A stretch of 64,000 bases of DNA from Streptomyces tendae (GCF_014650435.1 NZ_BMUY01000001.1:372001-436000); one strand, 5' to 3'; positions 1-8,707 are shown, numbered from the stretch's first letter. Notes: a model not told the origin generated them from the sequence alone. Numbers and translations: made by a program.

Positions 1-19
1 CGGACGGCCGCGGGGCGGA

Positions 20-133
20 ACCTCGCAATTCCCAGGGTCACTTCTCGCCGCGCGGCGGGTACGTCTGGAGGCGGTGAGCGACGCGGCGGCGCAGTCGCGG
101 TACTCCGGGGCAGCCCGCCCACGTCGCTCACCC
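20..133 (-). pseudogene. Degraded copy of the 3' end of the kinase-transglycosylase gene
   Basis: On the minus strand this stretch aligns with the last 38 or so codons of the intact kinase-transglycosylase gene that ends at 6320. By eye about 80% of bases match, including about 20 bases past the stop. Two single-base deletions relative to the intact gene, near 108 and near 87, break the frame. If these are corrected, the tail reads RVAHRLQTYPPRGEK and then stop, against RVAHHLKEYTPSGGK in the intact protein. Nothing of the kinase survives, because the ALF-repeat gene begins its 3' end seven bases further on. The copy must therefore be a duplication or a recombination scar, not a gene in decay at its original place. 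Confidence 0.75.
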
Positions 134-139
134 CGCCTG

Positions 140-3100
140 CTACCAGGTGAGCCAGCCGATGGCCGAGTCGATCACCCCGCCGGTGAACTCGGACACCTTG
201 GCGCCGACCTCGTCCGCGAAGCCGAACTTCTTGAACATCGCGCCCTTGCCCATGAAGATCCCGCCGACCAGGAACTGACCCAGCGAGGTCTTGAACTCGC
301 TGCTGTCCCAGCCGTACCCGACCCCGTTGAGGACGGCGCTCGTGGCGGACAGGGCGAGTCCCGCCAGTCCGAGCCCCAGACCGATGGCCTGACCGCCCGG
401 GATGAGGGAGGCCACCGTGCCCGCGGTGCCCAGGATGGTGGCCCAGTGGCTGGTGACGCTCGCCCAGTCCTTGGGGTCCTCGACGTCCTCGGGCCACAGG
501 CCCCAGTCCACGTAGAAGGGCGTGTCCTGGTCGCCGCTCTGCGCGGGGTCCGTGCCGTTCTGCTCGTTCTCGGCCGCCTCCTGGGCCGCCCGCAGCGCCT
601 CGGCCTCCAACTCGGCCTGCCGCAGCGCCGCCGCGGTTTCCTGGGCCTGGCTGGCGGCGTCGGCCGCGGCCTGCGCGTCCTGGCCCGCCTGATCGGCGGA
701 CGCCTGCGCCCGGGCGGCGGAACTCTGGGCGCCGGCCGCGTCGCTCACCGCCTGCTGCGCCGCGGCCGTCGCCCGCCGCATCGAATAGTTGGCGCTGCGG
801 GCCGCGCCGCGTGCCACCGACGCGGCCTGCTTCGCGCTCGCGGCCGACCGGGCGGCGTCCGCGGCCGACTGGTCGGCGGCGTCCGCGTTCGCCAGCGCCT
901 GCTCGGCGGAGTCCGCCGCGTCCTCGGCGTACCCCTTGGCCTTCGCCGCCCACTCGGTCGCCTCTTGCGCCGCCTTGCGGGCCTCGGCCGCGGCCTTGGA
1001 GGCCAGGGCGGCGTCCCGCAGCGCCTGCGCGGCGATCTTCGCCGCGTGGGCGATCGCGGCCCGTACGGCGGCGACATGGGTGGCGTGGTCGTGGTCGAGG
1101 CGGGCAATGGCGAACTGGTCGTGGACGACGAAGTTCCGCCGCATCCGGGCGGGGCCCTCGAGCGCGACCCGGGCCGCCGACTCCAGGTAGGGGCCGGCGG
1201 AGCCGACGAGGCGGAGGATCGCGACCCGGTCGTCCTCCTTGACCGCCTGGGGCAGCTCGACGGTGAGGAACCGGTGCAGGGCGGTGGCGCTTCCGTCGTC
1301 GAGCGCGGCCTGCGCCTTCGCGCGGACGGCGGCGCCGGGGTCGTCGTTCAGCACGCGCAGCACGGCGACGCGGTGCTCGGCCTGGGCCGCAACGACGGCC
1401 CCGGTGCTCAGGAAGTCGGCCGCGGCGTCCGGATCGTCGCTGGTCAGGGCGGTGTGTGCGGCGGTGGCGACGGCTGCCGCGGACACCTTGGCGACGGCGG
1501 CCACCGTCTCCCGGTCGTCCTGCCGCCGGGCCAGGGAACGGTCGGCGTCGACCCAGTTCAGGACGGACTCGTCCCCGCCCGCCAGCGCGTACTCCGCGGC
1601 CTCCCGGGTCCAGGTACCGGTCGAGTCCAGGAGCGCGACCGCCGCTCTGCGGCCCGACGCGAGGGCCGTCGCGACGTCCCCGTCGCGCAGCGCGGCCTCG
1701 GCGGCCGCGATCAGGTCCTTGGTCTCCGATGCCGTCTTGTCGGCCTGGGTGCGCTCCCTGTTGGCCCGCTCGGCCTCCTCGATCTCGGCCTGCGCGTACA
1801 GCCGGGCCTCCGCGATGCCCAGCTCGGTGTCCTGGGCGATGAGCGCGGTCTCCGCCGCGCGGGCGGCCTGCTCCACCTCCTGCGCCTCCCGCACCGCGTT
1901 CGAGGCGGTCGTCGCCGCCTCCAGCGCCGCCGCGGCATGGGCCGTGGACCGCTTGGCGTATTCGATCGCCTTGCCGGCGTTCGCCGCCGCCTCCTCGGCC
2001 GCATCTGCGGCGGCCTCGGCGTGGTCGGCGGCGCTGTTCGCGGCGTCGCGGGCCACCCGGGCGGCGGCCGCGGCGCGGTTGGCCAGCGTCTGGGCGGTGC
2101 TTGCGGCGCGGGTGGCCCGCGCGGCCGCCGCGTCCGCCTCGGCCGCCGCCTGCCGGGCCCTGGCGGCCTGGGACTGAGCGACGCCCGCGGAGTCGGCGGC
2201 GTCGGCGGCGGCATTGGCGGCCGCGGCGGCGTTGGTGGCCGCGCTCGCGGCGGCGTCTCCGGCGGCGGAGGCCTCCGCGGAGGCGACGGCGGCCTGGTCC
2301 GCGGCCGCGGCGGCGGTGCGCGCCCGCCCCGCGGCGGCCCGGGCGGTCTCGGCGGCCGCACGGGCGGCACCGGCCTTGGAGGCGTCGGCCGAGGCGGCGA
2401 TGGCGGCGTGATAGGCGCGGGAGGCGGCGTTCCCGGCCGAGGCCGCCGCGGCGGCGGCGGCCTGTGCGGCCCGGGCGGCGCGGCCCGAGGCGTCCTGCGC
2501 CGTACGGGACGCGGCGATCGCCGTGTTGGCCGCGTTCGCGGCGCCGCGCGCCGCACTCGCCGCGGCGTTCGCGGCCTTCGCCGACCTGGCCACGTCCTCC
2601 TTGGCCGCCCGCGCCTCCTCGGCCGCCTTCAACGCGGCGGCCTTGGCCTTCGCCGCGGCCTCCTTCGCCTGCGCCGAGGCGGCGACGGCCTGGTCCGTGC
2701 GGAGCCGGGCCCGCCGACCCTCGCGCTCCACGACGGCGACCAACTGGTCGATCGTCGCCGCCTCCTCGTCCCGGGCCCGGGCGATGTACTGGCCGGAGAC
2801 CAGGAACCGGGTGATCGCCTCGGGCGAGCCGTCGTCCAGGGCCCGCCCGGCGTACTTCTTCACCTCCGGGGAGGCGGTGCCCAGCATTCCGAGGACGGCG
2901 ACCCGGTCGTCCTCCTGCTGCGCGGTGTACTGAGTCTCCGTCAGGAAGGTGCGCAGCGCCTTCCAGGTACCCGTCCCCAGCGCCTTGCCGGCCTCCCGCC
3001 GCACGGCGGCACCGCCGTGGTTCATTACGGTGAGGACCGACACCCGCAGGTCTTCCAGGACGGGCGTCTCGTAGCCGCCCCCCAGGAAGGCGGACACGGC

Positions 3101-3607
3101 GTCGTCCCCGGTGGCCAGCGCCGTGTCGGCGCCGGCCCGGGTGGCCCGGCCCGCGTGGGCGAGGCTGGAGATGACCGCGAGGCGGTTGTCCTCGGCCCGG
3201 GCGAGCGGCAGCCGGCCGGTGAGGAAGTCGGACACGGCGGCCGGGGTGCCGGCGGCCAGCGCGGCGGTCGCGGCCTCGCGCACCGCACGCCCGCCGATCT
3301 TGTACGCCCATACGGCCCGGCCCCGTTCGGTGTCGGGCAGGCCGTTGTAGGTGCCCTCCGGGTCGGCGGCCCGGGCGGGGGCGGCGGTGCTCAGGGCGAG
3401 GGCGGCGGGCAGGGCGGGGGCGGCGGCGACTCCCGCGAGCGACGCCAGTAAGCGGCGTCTGCTCCACAGTGAAGGCGGCAAGGCGAAGGTCCTTCCGTGC
3501 GGATCCGGGCATGGGCGTCGCACGGTAACCACCGGTGCCAGGAGGAACATCCTGGAACTTTCGAGGGTGGTGGGGAGCGGGTTCGTTGATACGTCTTGAG
3601 CCGTCAT
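140..3607 (-). CDS. Large secreted ALF-repeat protein with Tat signal, TTA codon
   Basis: This is an exported protein of 1155 residues whose function is unknown. Residues 49-54 (SRRRLL), followed by a hydrophobic stretch and an AXA-like site near residue 80, make a twin-arginine signal. Two blocks of ALF short repeats (Pfam family of unknown function; pattern AL..G....FL......A..D.R..V), near residues 107-290 and 610-790, flank long alanine-rich coiled-coil-like regions. The last 120 residues hold a glycine-rich hydrophobic hairpin reminiscent of pre-toxin regions in polymorphic toxins, but no toxin domain follows. Leu53 is encoded by TTA (3449-3451), so translation should depend on the bldA tRNA. 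The chosen ATG has AAGGGAG nine bases upstream; an ATG at 3551 is an alternative. A toxin-delivery role is only a guess. Confidence 0.8.
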   Translation of the reverse strand: MTAQDVSTNPLPTTLESSRMFLLAPVVTVRRPCPDPHGRTFALPPSLWSRRRLLASLAGVAAAPALPAALALSTAAPARAADPEGTYNGLPDTERGRAVWAYKIGGRAVREAATAALAAGTPAAVSDFLTGRLPLARAEDNRLAVISSLAHAGRATRAGADTALATGDDAVSAFLGGGYETPVLEDLRVSVLTVMNHGGAAVRREAGKALGTGTWKALRTFLTETQYTAQQEDDRVAVLGMLGTASPEVKKYAGRALDDGSPEAITRFLVSGQYIARARDEEAATIDQLVAVVEREGRRARLRTDQAVAASAQAKEAAAKAKAAALKAAEEARAAKEDVARSAKAANAAASAARGAANAANTAIAASRTAQDASGRAARAAQAAAAAAASAGNAASRAYHAAIAASADASKAGAARAAAETARAAAGRARTAAAAADQAAVASAEASAAGDAAASAATNAAAAANAAADAADSAGVAQSQAARARQAAAEADAAAARATRAASTAQTLANRAAAAARVARDAANSAADHAEAAADAAEEAAANAGKAIEYAKRSTAHAAAALEAATTASNAVREAQEVEQAARAAETALIAQDTELGIAEARLYAQAEIEEAERANRERTQADKTASETKDLIAAAEAALRDGDVATALASGRRAAVALLDSTGTWTREAAEYALAGGDESVLNWVDADRSLARRQDDRETVAAVAKVSAAAVATAAHTALTSDDPDAAADFLSTGAVVAAQAEHRVAVLRVLNDDPGAAVRAKAQAALDDGSATALHRFLTVELPQAVKEDDRVAILRLVGSAGPYLESAARVALEGPARMRRNFVVHDQFAIARLDHDHATHVAAVRAAIAHAAKIAAQALRDAALASKAAAEARKAAQEATEWAAKAKGYAEDAADSAEQALANADAADQSAADAARSAASAKQAASVARGAARSANYSMRRATAAAQQAVSDAAGAQSSAARAQASADQAGQDAQAAADAASQAQETAAALRQAELEAEALRAAQEAAENEQNGTDPAQSGDQDTPFYVDWGLWPEDVEDPKDWASVTSHWATILGTAGTVASLIPGGQAIGLGLGLAGLALSATSAVLNGVGYGWDSSEFKTSLGQFLVGGIFMGKGAMFKKFGFADEVGAKVSEFTGGVIDSAIGWLTW

Positions 3608-3637
3608 GTCCGTCAACTCCCTTGCAAAGGAGCTGTT

Positions 3638-4117
3638 GTGAGACGCTGGGTGCCTTTGGGCCTCGGTGCCGCGGTCACCGCCGCGGTCGCCGCCGCATCG
3701 ATGCTGTTCACGCCCGCCCCGCAGGCCGCCGCCGACGACGTACCGCCGGTCGCCGTCGAGGACTTCGCCTACCCGGACGCCGACCGGATCCACGAGGACA
3801 CCGGCATCCGGCTGATCAGCGGCGACGGCCACATCCTGCTCGCCGAATGCGGCCCCGCCGGCCTGATCGAGGTCTGGGCGCGCGGCAGGGACGACCGGTT
3901 CTGCCTGTCCGTGCGGGGCGCCTCCGGTCGACTCGCGCTGGAGGTGCCGCAGGTCTACGGCATCAAGGGCAACGACTACCGGATCGTCGCCGACATGACC
4001 GTGGACGGCGCCGAGACCTCCTACGACATCACCCCGAACAGCTGGACCGCCGTCGGCGAGACCGCCGACCCCGAGGGCCGCGACCACACCCTCGTGGAAC
4101 TGCACGCCGCCAAGTAG
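3638..4117 (+). CDS. Small secreted protein of unknown function
   Basis: The protein has 159 residues and starts with a classical signal peptide: VRRW, then a hydrophobic alanine/valine run, then a likely cleavage near PQAAA-DD around residue 30. I recognise no family. The mature part is acidic and has only two cysteines, at about residues 73 and 89, which could form one disulfide. The GTG start is preceded by AAAGGAG. The reading frame continues upstream to 3596 without a better start. It lies 30 bp from the divergent start of the ALF-repeat gene and 29 bp before the pseudoprotease gene on the same strand, so it is probably cotranscribed with the latter. Confidence 0.75.
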   Translation: MRRWVPLGLGAAVTAAVAAASMLFTPAPQAAADDVPPVAVEDFAYPDADRIHEDTGIRLISGDGHILLAECGPAGLIEVWARGRDDRFCLSVRGASGRLALEVPQVYGIKGNDYRIVADMTVDGAETSYDITPNSWTAVGETADPEGRDHTLVELHAAK

Positions 4118-4146
4118 GCCACGACCGTTCCACCGAGAGGGATTCC

Positions 4147-6276
4147 ATGCTCACCGCCCCGCGCCGCCCCGGCCGCCTCAGACTCGGCCTCTCCCTGCTC
4201 GCCGCCTGCGCCGTCCTGGCCGCGCCGGTCCCCGCCGCGCACGCCGTGGCCGGCGGCACCCCCACCCCCGACGGCACCCACTCCTTCGCCGCCCACCTCG
4301 ACATCGGCGACGGCAAGCGGTCCTGCTCCGCCGCCCTCGTCGCCGCCGAGTGGCTGGTCACCGCCGCCTCGTGCTTCGCCGCCGACCCGCAGTCCGGCAC
4401 CGGCCCGGCGGCCGGCAAGCCCGCGCTGAAGACCGTCGCCACCATCGGCCGCACCGACCCGACCGGCACCGGCGGCCACGTCGCCGAGGTCACGCAGATC
4501 GTGCCGCGGGCCGGCCGCGACCTGGCCTTCGCCCGCCTCGCCTCACCGGCGACCGGCATCACCCCGGTGAAACTCGCGGCCGGCGCCCCGGCCGCCGGCG
4601 ACACGCTGACCGTCCTCGGCTACGGCCGCACCAGCACCGCATGGGTGCCCGACCGCCTCAACGAGGCCGACTTCACCCTGGACGCGGTCACCGCCGACAC
4701 CCTGGCCATGACCGGCAAGACCGACGACGACGCCGTCTGCAAGGGCGACACCGGCGGGCCGGTCCTGCGCCGCGCCGACGACGGGACGTACACACTCGTC
4801 GCGGTCAACTCCCGTTCCTGGCAAGGGGGATGCCTCGGCAGCACGGAGACCCGCCGCGGCGCCGTCGCCGCCCGCGCCGACGGCTCACCGGGCGGCGCGA
4901 CCCTCACCGCCGGGCAGACGCTGCGCTCCGGCGACTCACTGCTGTCGAACGCCGCCAAGGTCACCATGGGCACCGACGGCGACCTGACCGTGTCGTCCAA
5001 CGCCGGAAAGACGCTCTGGTCCTCCGGGACCGCCGGGCACGCGGGTGCCACCGCCTCCCTGAGCGAGGCCGGGAACCTCTCGGTGAAGTCGCCCGACGGC
5101 GCCGTCCTGTGGGAGTCGAAGACCTCCGCGTCCGGCGGCCAGGTGCTGCTCCAGGACCGCGGCAACATGGTCGTGCGGACCGCCTCCGGCGAGAACGTCT
5201 GGTCCAGCAACACGGTCGTGCGGGGCGACCACGACGGCGACGGCCGCTCCGACGTCACCACCTGGTACGACTACTCCGACGGACGGGACGCCGCCTTCCG
5301 CTTCCCCACCGGGACGGACGGCTCCTTCAAGGCACCCGTCCGCTCCTGGGAGGCCCCCGCAGGCAGTTGGACCGCGTCCAGGGCGAAGCTGCTGCGCGGC
5401 GACTACAACGGCGACGGCCTGTCCGACCTCGCCGCCGCCTACGACTACTCCGACGGCACCATGGGCATGTGGACCTGGCTCGCCGAGCGGGACGGCGAGT
5501 ACGGCACGCCCTTCCGCTCCTGGCGGTCCGTGGACGACAACTGGACCTACGCCCGGTCCACCCTCGTCAGCGGCGACTTCGACGGCGACGGCAGGGACGA
5601 CATCGCCGCCTGGTACGACTACGCCGCCGGACACGACCGGCTCTTCACCTTCCGGTCCGACGAGACCGGCCACTTCACCGCGCCCACCGCGTCCCTCACC
5701 CTCGCGGAAGGCAAGTGGACGGCCGCCGCCGCCAAGCTGGTCACCGGCGACTACGACGGCAACGGCCGCGACGACATCGGCATCTTCTACAACTACGACA
5801 GCGGACTCGCCCGCACGTACACCTACCTCTCCACTCCGTCGGGCGGCTTCGCCTCCGGGGTCAAGGGCTGGGAGGGCGCGACCTGGGGCTCCCGCGCCCG
5901 GACCTCCGTCTACTCCGGCGACTTCGACGGAGACGGCCGCGACGACCTCGCCACCTGGTACGACTACAGCGACGGCACGGACGGAGCGCACACCTGGCTG
6001 TCCGACGCCGAGGGCGTTCTCGGCACCCACAAGGAGTCCGTGCGGTTCGCGGCCGGCAAACTCACCCGCACCGCCATGAAGATCGCCGCCGGTGACTTCG
6101 ACGGCGACGGCCGGGACGACCTGGGCTTCATGCACGGGTACGGCAACGGCACCGTGCGGATGTGGACCATCCCCGCCCTGAGCGACGGAACCTTCGGCGG
6201 GTACACCGGAGGCTGGGCGTCCACCGGGTCGTCCTGGAGCTTCTCCGCCGTCACGGTGGCGGAGCGGTACACCTGA
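4147..6276 (+). CDS. Secreted trypsin-fold pseudoprotease with lectin and FG-GAP repeats
   Basis: The protein has 709 residues. A signal peptide (1-33, ending AHA) leads into a chymotrypsin-type domain at about 34-235. The expected catalytic histidine (TAAHC) is Ser75 in VTAASCF, and the expected serine (GDSGGP) is Thr202 in KGDTGGPV. Only Asp125 (GRDLAFARL) remains, so peptidase activity is unlikely. Next comes a bulb-type mannose-lectin-like domain of three repeats at about 255-355 (such as DRGNMVVRT). Six FG-GAP/VCBS-like repeats follow to the C-terminus, most with calcium-binding loops of the type DFDGDGRDD followed by a W/F-Y-D-Y-S-D-G pattern. The architecture suggests binding to glycan or protein rather than cleavage. 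The ATG is preceded by GAGAGGGA. Confidence 0.85.
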   Translation: MLTAPRRPGRLRLGLSLLAACAVLAAPVPAAHAVAGGTPTPDGTHSFAAHLDIGDGKRSCSAALVAAEWLVTAASCFAADPQSGTGPAAGKPALKTVATIGRTDPTGTGGHVAEVTQIVPRAGRDLAFARLASPATGITPVKLAAGAPAAGDTLTVLGYGRTSTAWVPDRLNEADFTLDAVTADTLAMTGKTDDDAVCKGDTGGPVLRRADDGTYTLVAVNSRSWQGGCLGSTETRRGAVAARADGSPGGATLTAGQTLRSGDSLLSNAAKVTMGTDGDLTVSSNAGKTLWSSGTAGHAGATASLSEAGNLSVKSPDGAVLWESKTSASGGQVLLQDRGNMVVRTASGENVWSSNTVVRGDHDGDGRSDVTTWYDYSDGRDAAFRFPTGTDGSFKAPVRSWEAPAGSWTASRAKLLRGDYNGDGLSDLAAAYDYSDGTMGMWTWLAERDGEYGTPFRSWRSVDDNWTYARSTLVSGDFDGDGRDDIAAWYDYAAGHDRLFTFRSDETGHFTAPTASLTLAEGKWTAAAAKLVTGDYDGNGRDDIGIFYNYDSGLARTYTYLSTPSGGFASGVKGWEGATWGSRARTSVYSGDFDGDGRDDLATWYDYSDGTDGAHTWLSDAEGVLGTHKESVRFAAGKLTRTAMKIAAGDFDGDGRDDLGFMHGYGNGTVRMWTIPALSDGTFGGYTGGWASTGSSWSFSAVTVAERYT

Positions 6277-6301
6277 CGGCACGCCCCCGGCGCGGAGCGG
6301 T

Positions 6302-6416
6302 ACCTGGAACTTCCCAGGGTCACTTCCCGCCGGAAGGCGTGTACTCCTTGAGGTGGTGAGCGACGCGGTCGGCGTAGTCGCGGTACTTCGGGGGAACACC
6401 GCCCGCGTCGTTCACC
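6302..6416. repeat. Direct repeat copy 2, overlapping the kinase gene 3' end
   Basis: This is the intact partner of the segment at 20-133, in the same orientation. It covers the last 32 or so codons of the kinase-transglycosylase gene plus about 18 bp downstream. The block TTCCCAGGGTCACTTC is identical in both copies. The two copies bracket the ALF gene, the small secreted gene and the pseudoprotease gene, about 6.2 kb in all. That layout is what an insertion that regenerates a gene 3' end would leave, but no recombinase lies in the window. Confidence 0.7.
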
Positions 6417-7912
6417 TTCCGGTACGACGTCCGGTACGCGACGGCGACCAGCACGCCGCGGTCGCCCCGCAGGCCGGCGTCGAGGCGGGGCGTGATCCAG
6501 CACAGGTAACGGCCCATCGCCGGAATGGACTCGGCGGGCGGGAACGGCGGCTGGGGCACGGTCTCACCCGGTGTCCCGTCCTCGTTCATCCACCAGCGCA
6601 GCACGCTCGGCGTCCAGCGGGCGATGCCGTACTCGTCCTTGGCCGGGTCGGCCAGGTCCGGGTCGAAGTCGCTCTCGACCTTCAGCATGGCCGCGATCAG
6701 GGCTGGGCTGACCTCCTCGTGACCGCAGTCGTGCGCCGTCTCCACGATCAGCAGGCGGTAGGCGGGCGGTACGTCCCGGTCGGTGCGCAGTTCGGCCGCG
6801 CCGTAGGAGGCGGCGGCCACGCTCGCGGTGCCGCCGGGGCGCGGGCCGGCGCCGGGGTCCCGGCCGTCGTCAACCCAGCGGGCGATGCCGTATCCGAGTG
6901 CGGCGAGGGTGACGAGCGCCGCGGCCGCGGCGGCCGGGACCCCGCGCCGGCGGCGTGCGCGGGGCAGCCGGAGCGAGAGCCTCGCCGTGCCACTCGTGGC
7001 CCCCGTCGCGCCTGTCACCCGGCGCAGCAGCGCGTCGGTGCCGATCCGGTCGGCGTGCGTACGGGTCAGGCACGCCCGCACGATCTCCCGCCACGGCGCG
7101 GGCAGTTCGGGGGACAGGCGCAGCTCGTGGGTGCCGCGGGCGTAGGCGACGGCCGCGTCGCGGCGGGCCGTCGCGGTGCCGCCGGGCAACGGGAAGGAAC
7201 CCGTGAGCACCAGGTGGGCCAGGACGCCGAAGGCCCACACGTCGGCGGAGGGACGGATCCGGCGGCCCCGTTCGCCGATCTCGGACCACAGCAGCTCGGG
7301 TGGGGTGTAGTCGGGGGTGGCGAAGGCGGGCGTGTACGCGTGGGTGCCCTCCAGCTCCGCGGCCATGTTGAAGTCGGCGAGCCGCACCGAACCGTCCGCC
7401 ATCAGCAGCACGTTGGCCGGTTTCAGGTCGCCGTGCACCCAGCCCGCCCGGTGCAGTTGCTGCAGGCCCTCGCAGACCTGCGCGAGCAGCGCGGGCCCGG
7501 CCGGCGGGCGGGGCTCGGCGGCCAGCAGGGCGGCCAGCGAGCCCTCGGCCCGCTCCAGGACGAGGACGGTGGCGCCGTCGAGCCGGGGGTGGCCGGGGTC
7601 GTCGACGGTGAGGGTCTCGTACATCCGGATCAGCCGGGGCCGCCGCAGCCGGCGCAGCAACTCGACCTCGCGCTCGACCAGGTCCCGCAGATGGGACAAC
7701 TGCCGCGGGGTGCCGGTGCCGGTGGGCAGGAACTTCAGCGCGACGGTGTCCGGCAGCCCCCCGCCGCCACCCACGCCTACGGTGTCCTGCGTGCCGCCGG
7801 TGTGCCGCGCCGCGTACACGCTGCCGAAGGCGCCGGTCGCGAGCGGCTCGCGCACCTCCCAGGCGCCCACCCGGTACCCCCTGGGCACCGGGACGGCGTA
7901 CGGCTCGGTCAT
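6320..7912 (-). CDS. Membrane Ser/Thr protein kinase fused to a transglycosylase-like domain
   Basis: The protein has 530 residues. A Hanks-type kinase domain fills about 12-285, with a glycine loop (TGAFGSVY), the ATP lysine in VALKFLP, the catalytic loop HGDLKPANVLL, DFN in place of DFG, and TPPEL. A transmembrane segment near 330-350 follows. The extracytoplasmic part resembles a lytic transglycosylase (SLT) fold, with a putative catalytic glutamate in LKVESDFDP and a following YGIARW motif. A kinase that carries a muralytic-like sensor suggests a link between peptidoglycan state and signalling; this is inference. Its ATG overlaps the stop of the FHA gene in ATGA, so the two are translationally coupled. 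Its last codons are duplicated at 20-133. Confidence 0.85.
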   Translation of the reverse strand: MTEPYAVPVPRGYRVGAWEVREPLATGAFGSVYAARHTGGTQDTVGVGGGGGLPDTVALKFLPTGTGTPRQLSHLRDLVEREVELLRRLRRPRLIRMYETLTVDDPGHPRLDGATVLVLERAEGSLAALLAAEPRPPAGPALLAQVCEGLQQLHRAGWVHGDLKPANVLLMADGSVRLADFNMAAELEGTHAYTPAFATPDYTPPELLWSEIGERGRRIRPSADVWAFGVLAHLVLTGSFPLPGGTATARRDAAVAYARGTHELRLSPELPAPWREIVRACLTRTHADRIGTDALLRRVTGATGATSGTARLSLRLPRARRRRGVPAAAAAALVTLAALGYGIARWVDDGRDPGAGPRPGGTASVAAASYGAAELRTDRDVPPAYRLLIVETAHDCGHEEVSPALIAAMLKVESDFDPDLADPAKDEYGIARWTPSVLRWWMNEDGTPGETVPQPPFPPAESIPAMGRYLCWITPRLDAGLRGDRGVLVAVAYRTSYRKVNDAGGVPPKYRDYADRVAHHLKEYTPSGGK

Positions 7913-8655
7913 CGCAGGGCCCGACCGGACGGTGCCGCCAGGACCACCAGGTCGTCCTCGCGGACCAGGTCGAAGCGGAGCGCCAGCGAGACCAGCGACT
8001 CCTTCTTGCCGTTCAGCCGCGGACCCGGCTCGGCGGTCTCCGGGCCCGGCTTCAGCCGCAGCTTCACGGCGAGGTAGTCGATGTTCCACTGCACCGACGT
8101 ACGCGAGGCGGCCGGCCAGGACGGGCGGAGCCGCTCGACGACCTGGTCCATGGTCGGCAGTGGTGCGTGCGGCGCCCCGCGCAGCCTCGGCTCGCACAGC
8201 GCGGCCAGCACCGCGAAGTACCGCTTGGTGCGGTCCACGGAGAAGGCCGGGGCGGTCGGTTCGCCGTCGGTGCCGTCCTCGCCGCGCAGATAGTCGTGGC
8301 GCGGCGCCCACACCTCGACCGGGAGCAGGTCACCGGCGGCGGGCAGCACGATCCGCGAGAACTCGAACGGCACCGGTGCGTCCAGGCGCCCCGGCGCCAC
8401 CTTGATGTGCTCGCCCGCGCCCTCCGGGTTCTCCACCACGTAGGTCTGGTGGGCGCAGAGGTTGCTCAGGGTCCAGAAGGTGCCGTGCGCCGCGATCTCA
8501 CCCGCTCTGCGGGACACCCCGTCGTGCCCGATCCGCAGCCCGTCCTCGGGCACGGACCGTCCGAAGACGAGTCGTTCGCCGGGTGCGAGCCGGTACTGGG
8601 TGCGGGCGGGTTCGTCCTCCGTGGTCGGCGGAGGTACCACGATGATGCTGTACAA
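7909..8655 (-). CDS. FHA-domain protein coupled to the kinase
   Basis: The protein has 248 residues and no signal or membrane segment. The N-terminal 100 residues look like a divergent forkhead-associated domain, with FGRS near residue 31, then GVSRRAGEI and a TWTLSN-like core. Such domains bind phosphothreonine. The C-terminal half (about 130-240) looks like a winged-helix or regulator-like region without a family I can name. The gene starts with TTG, supported by GGGGAG seven bases upstream. It precedes the kinase gene and overlaps it by four bases, so the FHA protein is the likely substrate or adaptor of that kinase. Confidence 0.75.
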   Translation of the reverse strand: MYSIIVVPPPTTEDEPARTQYRLAPGERLVFGRSVPEDGLRIGHDGVSRRAGEIAAHGTFWTLSNLCAHQTYVVENPEGAGEHIKVAPGRLDAPVPFEFSRIVLPAAGDLLPVEVWAPRHDYLRGEDGTDGEPTAPAFSVDRTKRYFAVLAALCEPRLRGAPHAPLPTMDQVVERLRPSWPAASRTSVQWNIDYLAVKLRLKPGPETAEPGPRLNGKKESLVSLALRFDLVREDDLVVLAAPSGRALR

Positions 8656-8707
8656 GGTGCGTCTCCCCGTGCCTGACGGCTACCCACGCCAGACTAGGGC
8701 GACGCAC

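Noticed and set aside
74..3451. Plus-strand frame of 1125 codons
   Set aside because: It is the mirror of the ALF gene. Its product is a Gly/Arg-rich string without motifs, a product of high GC.
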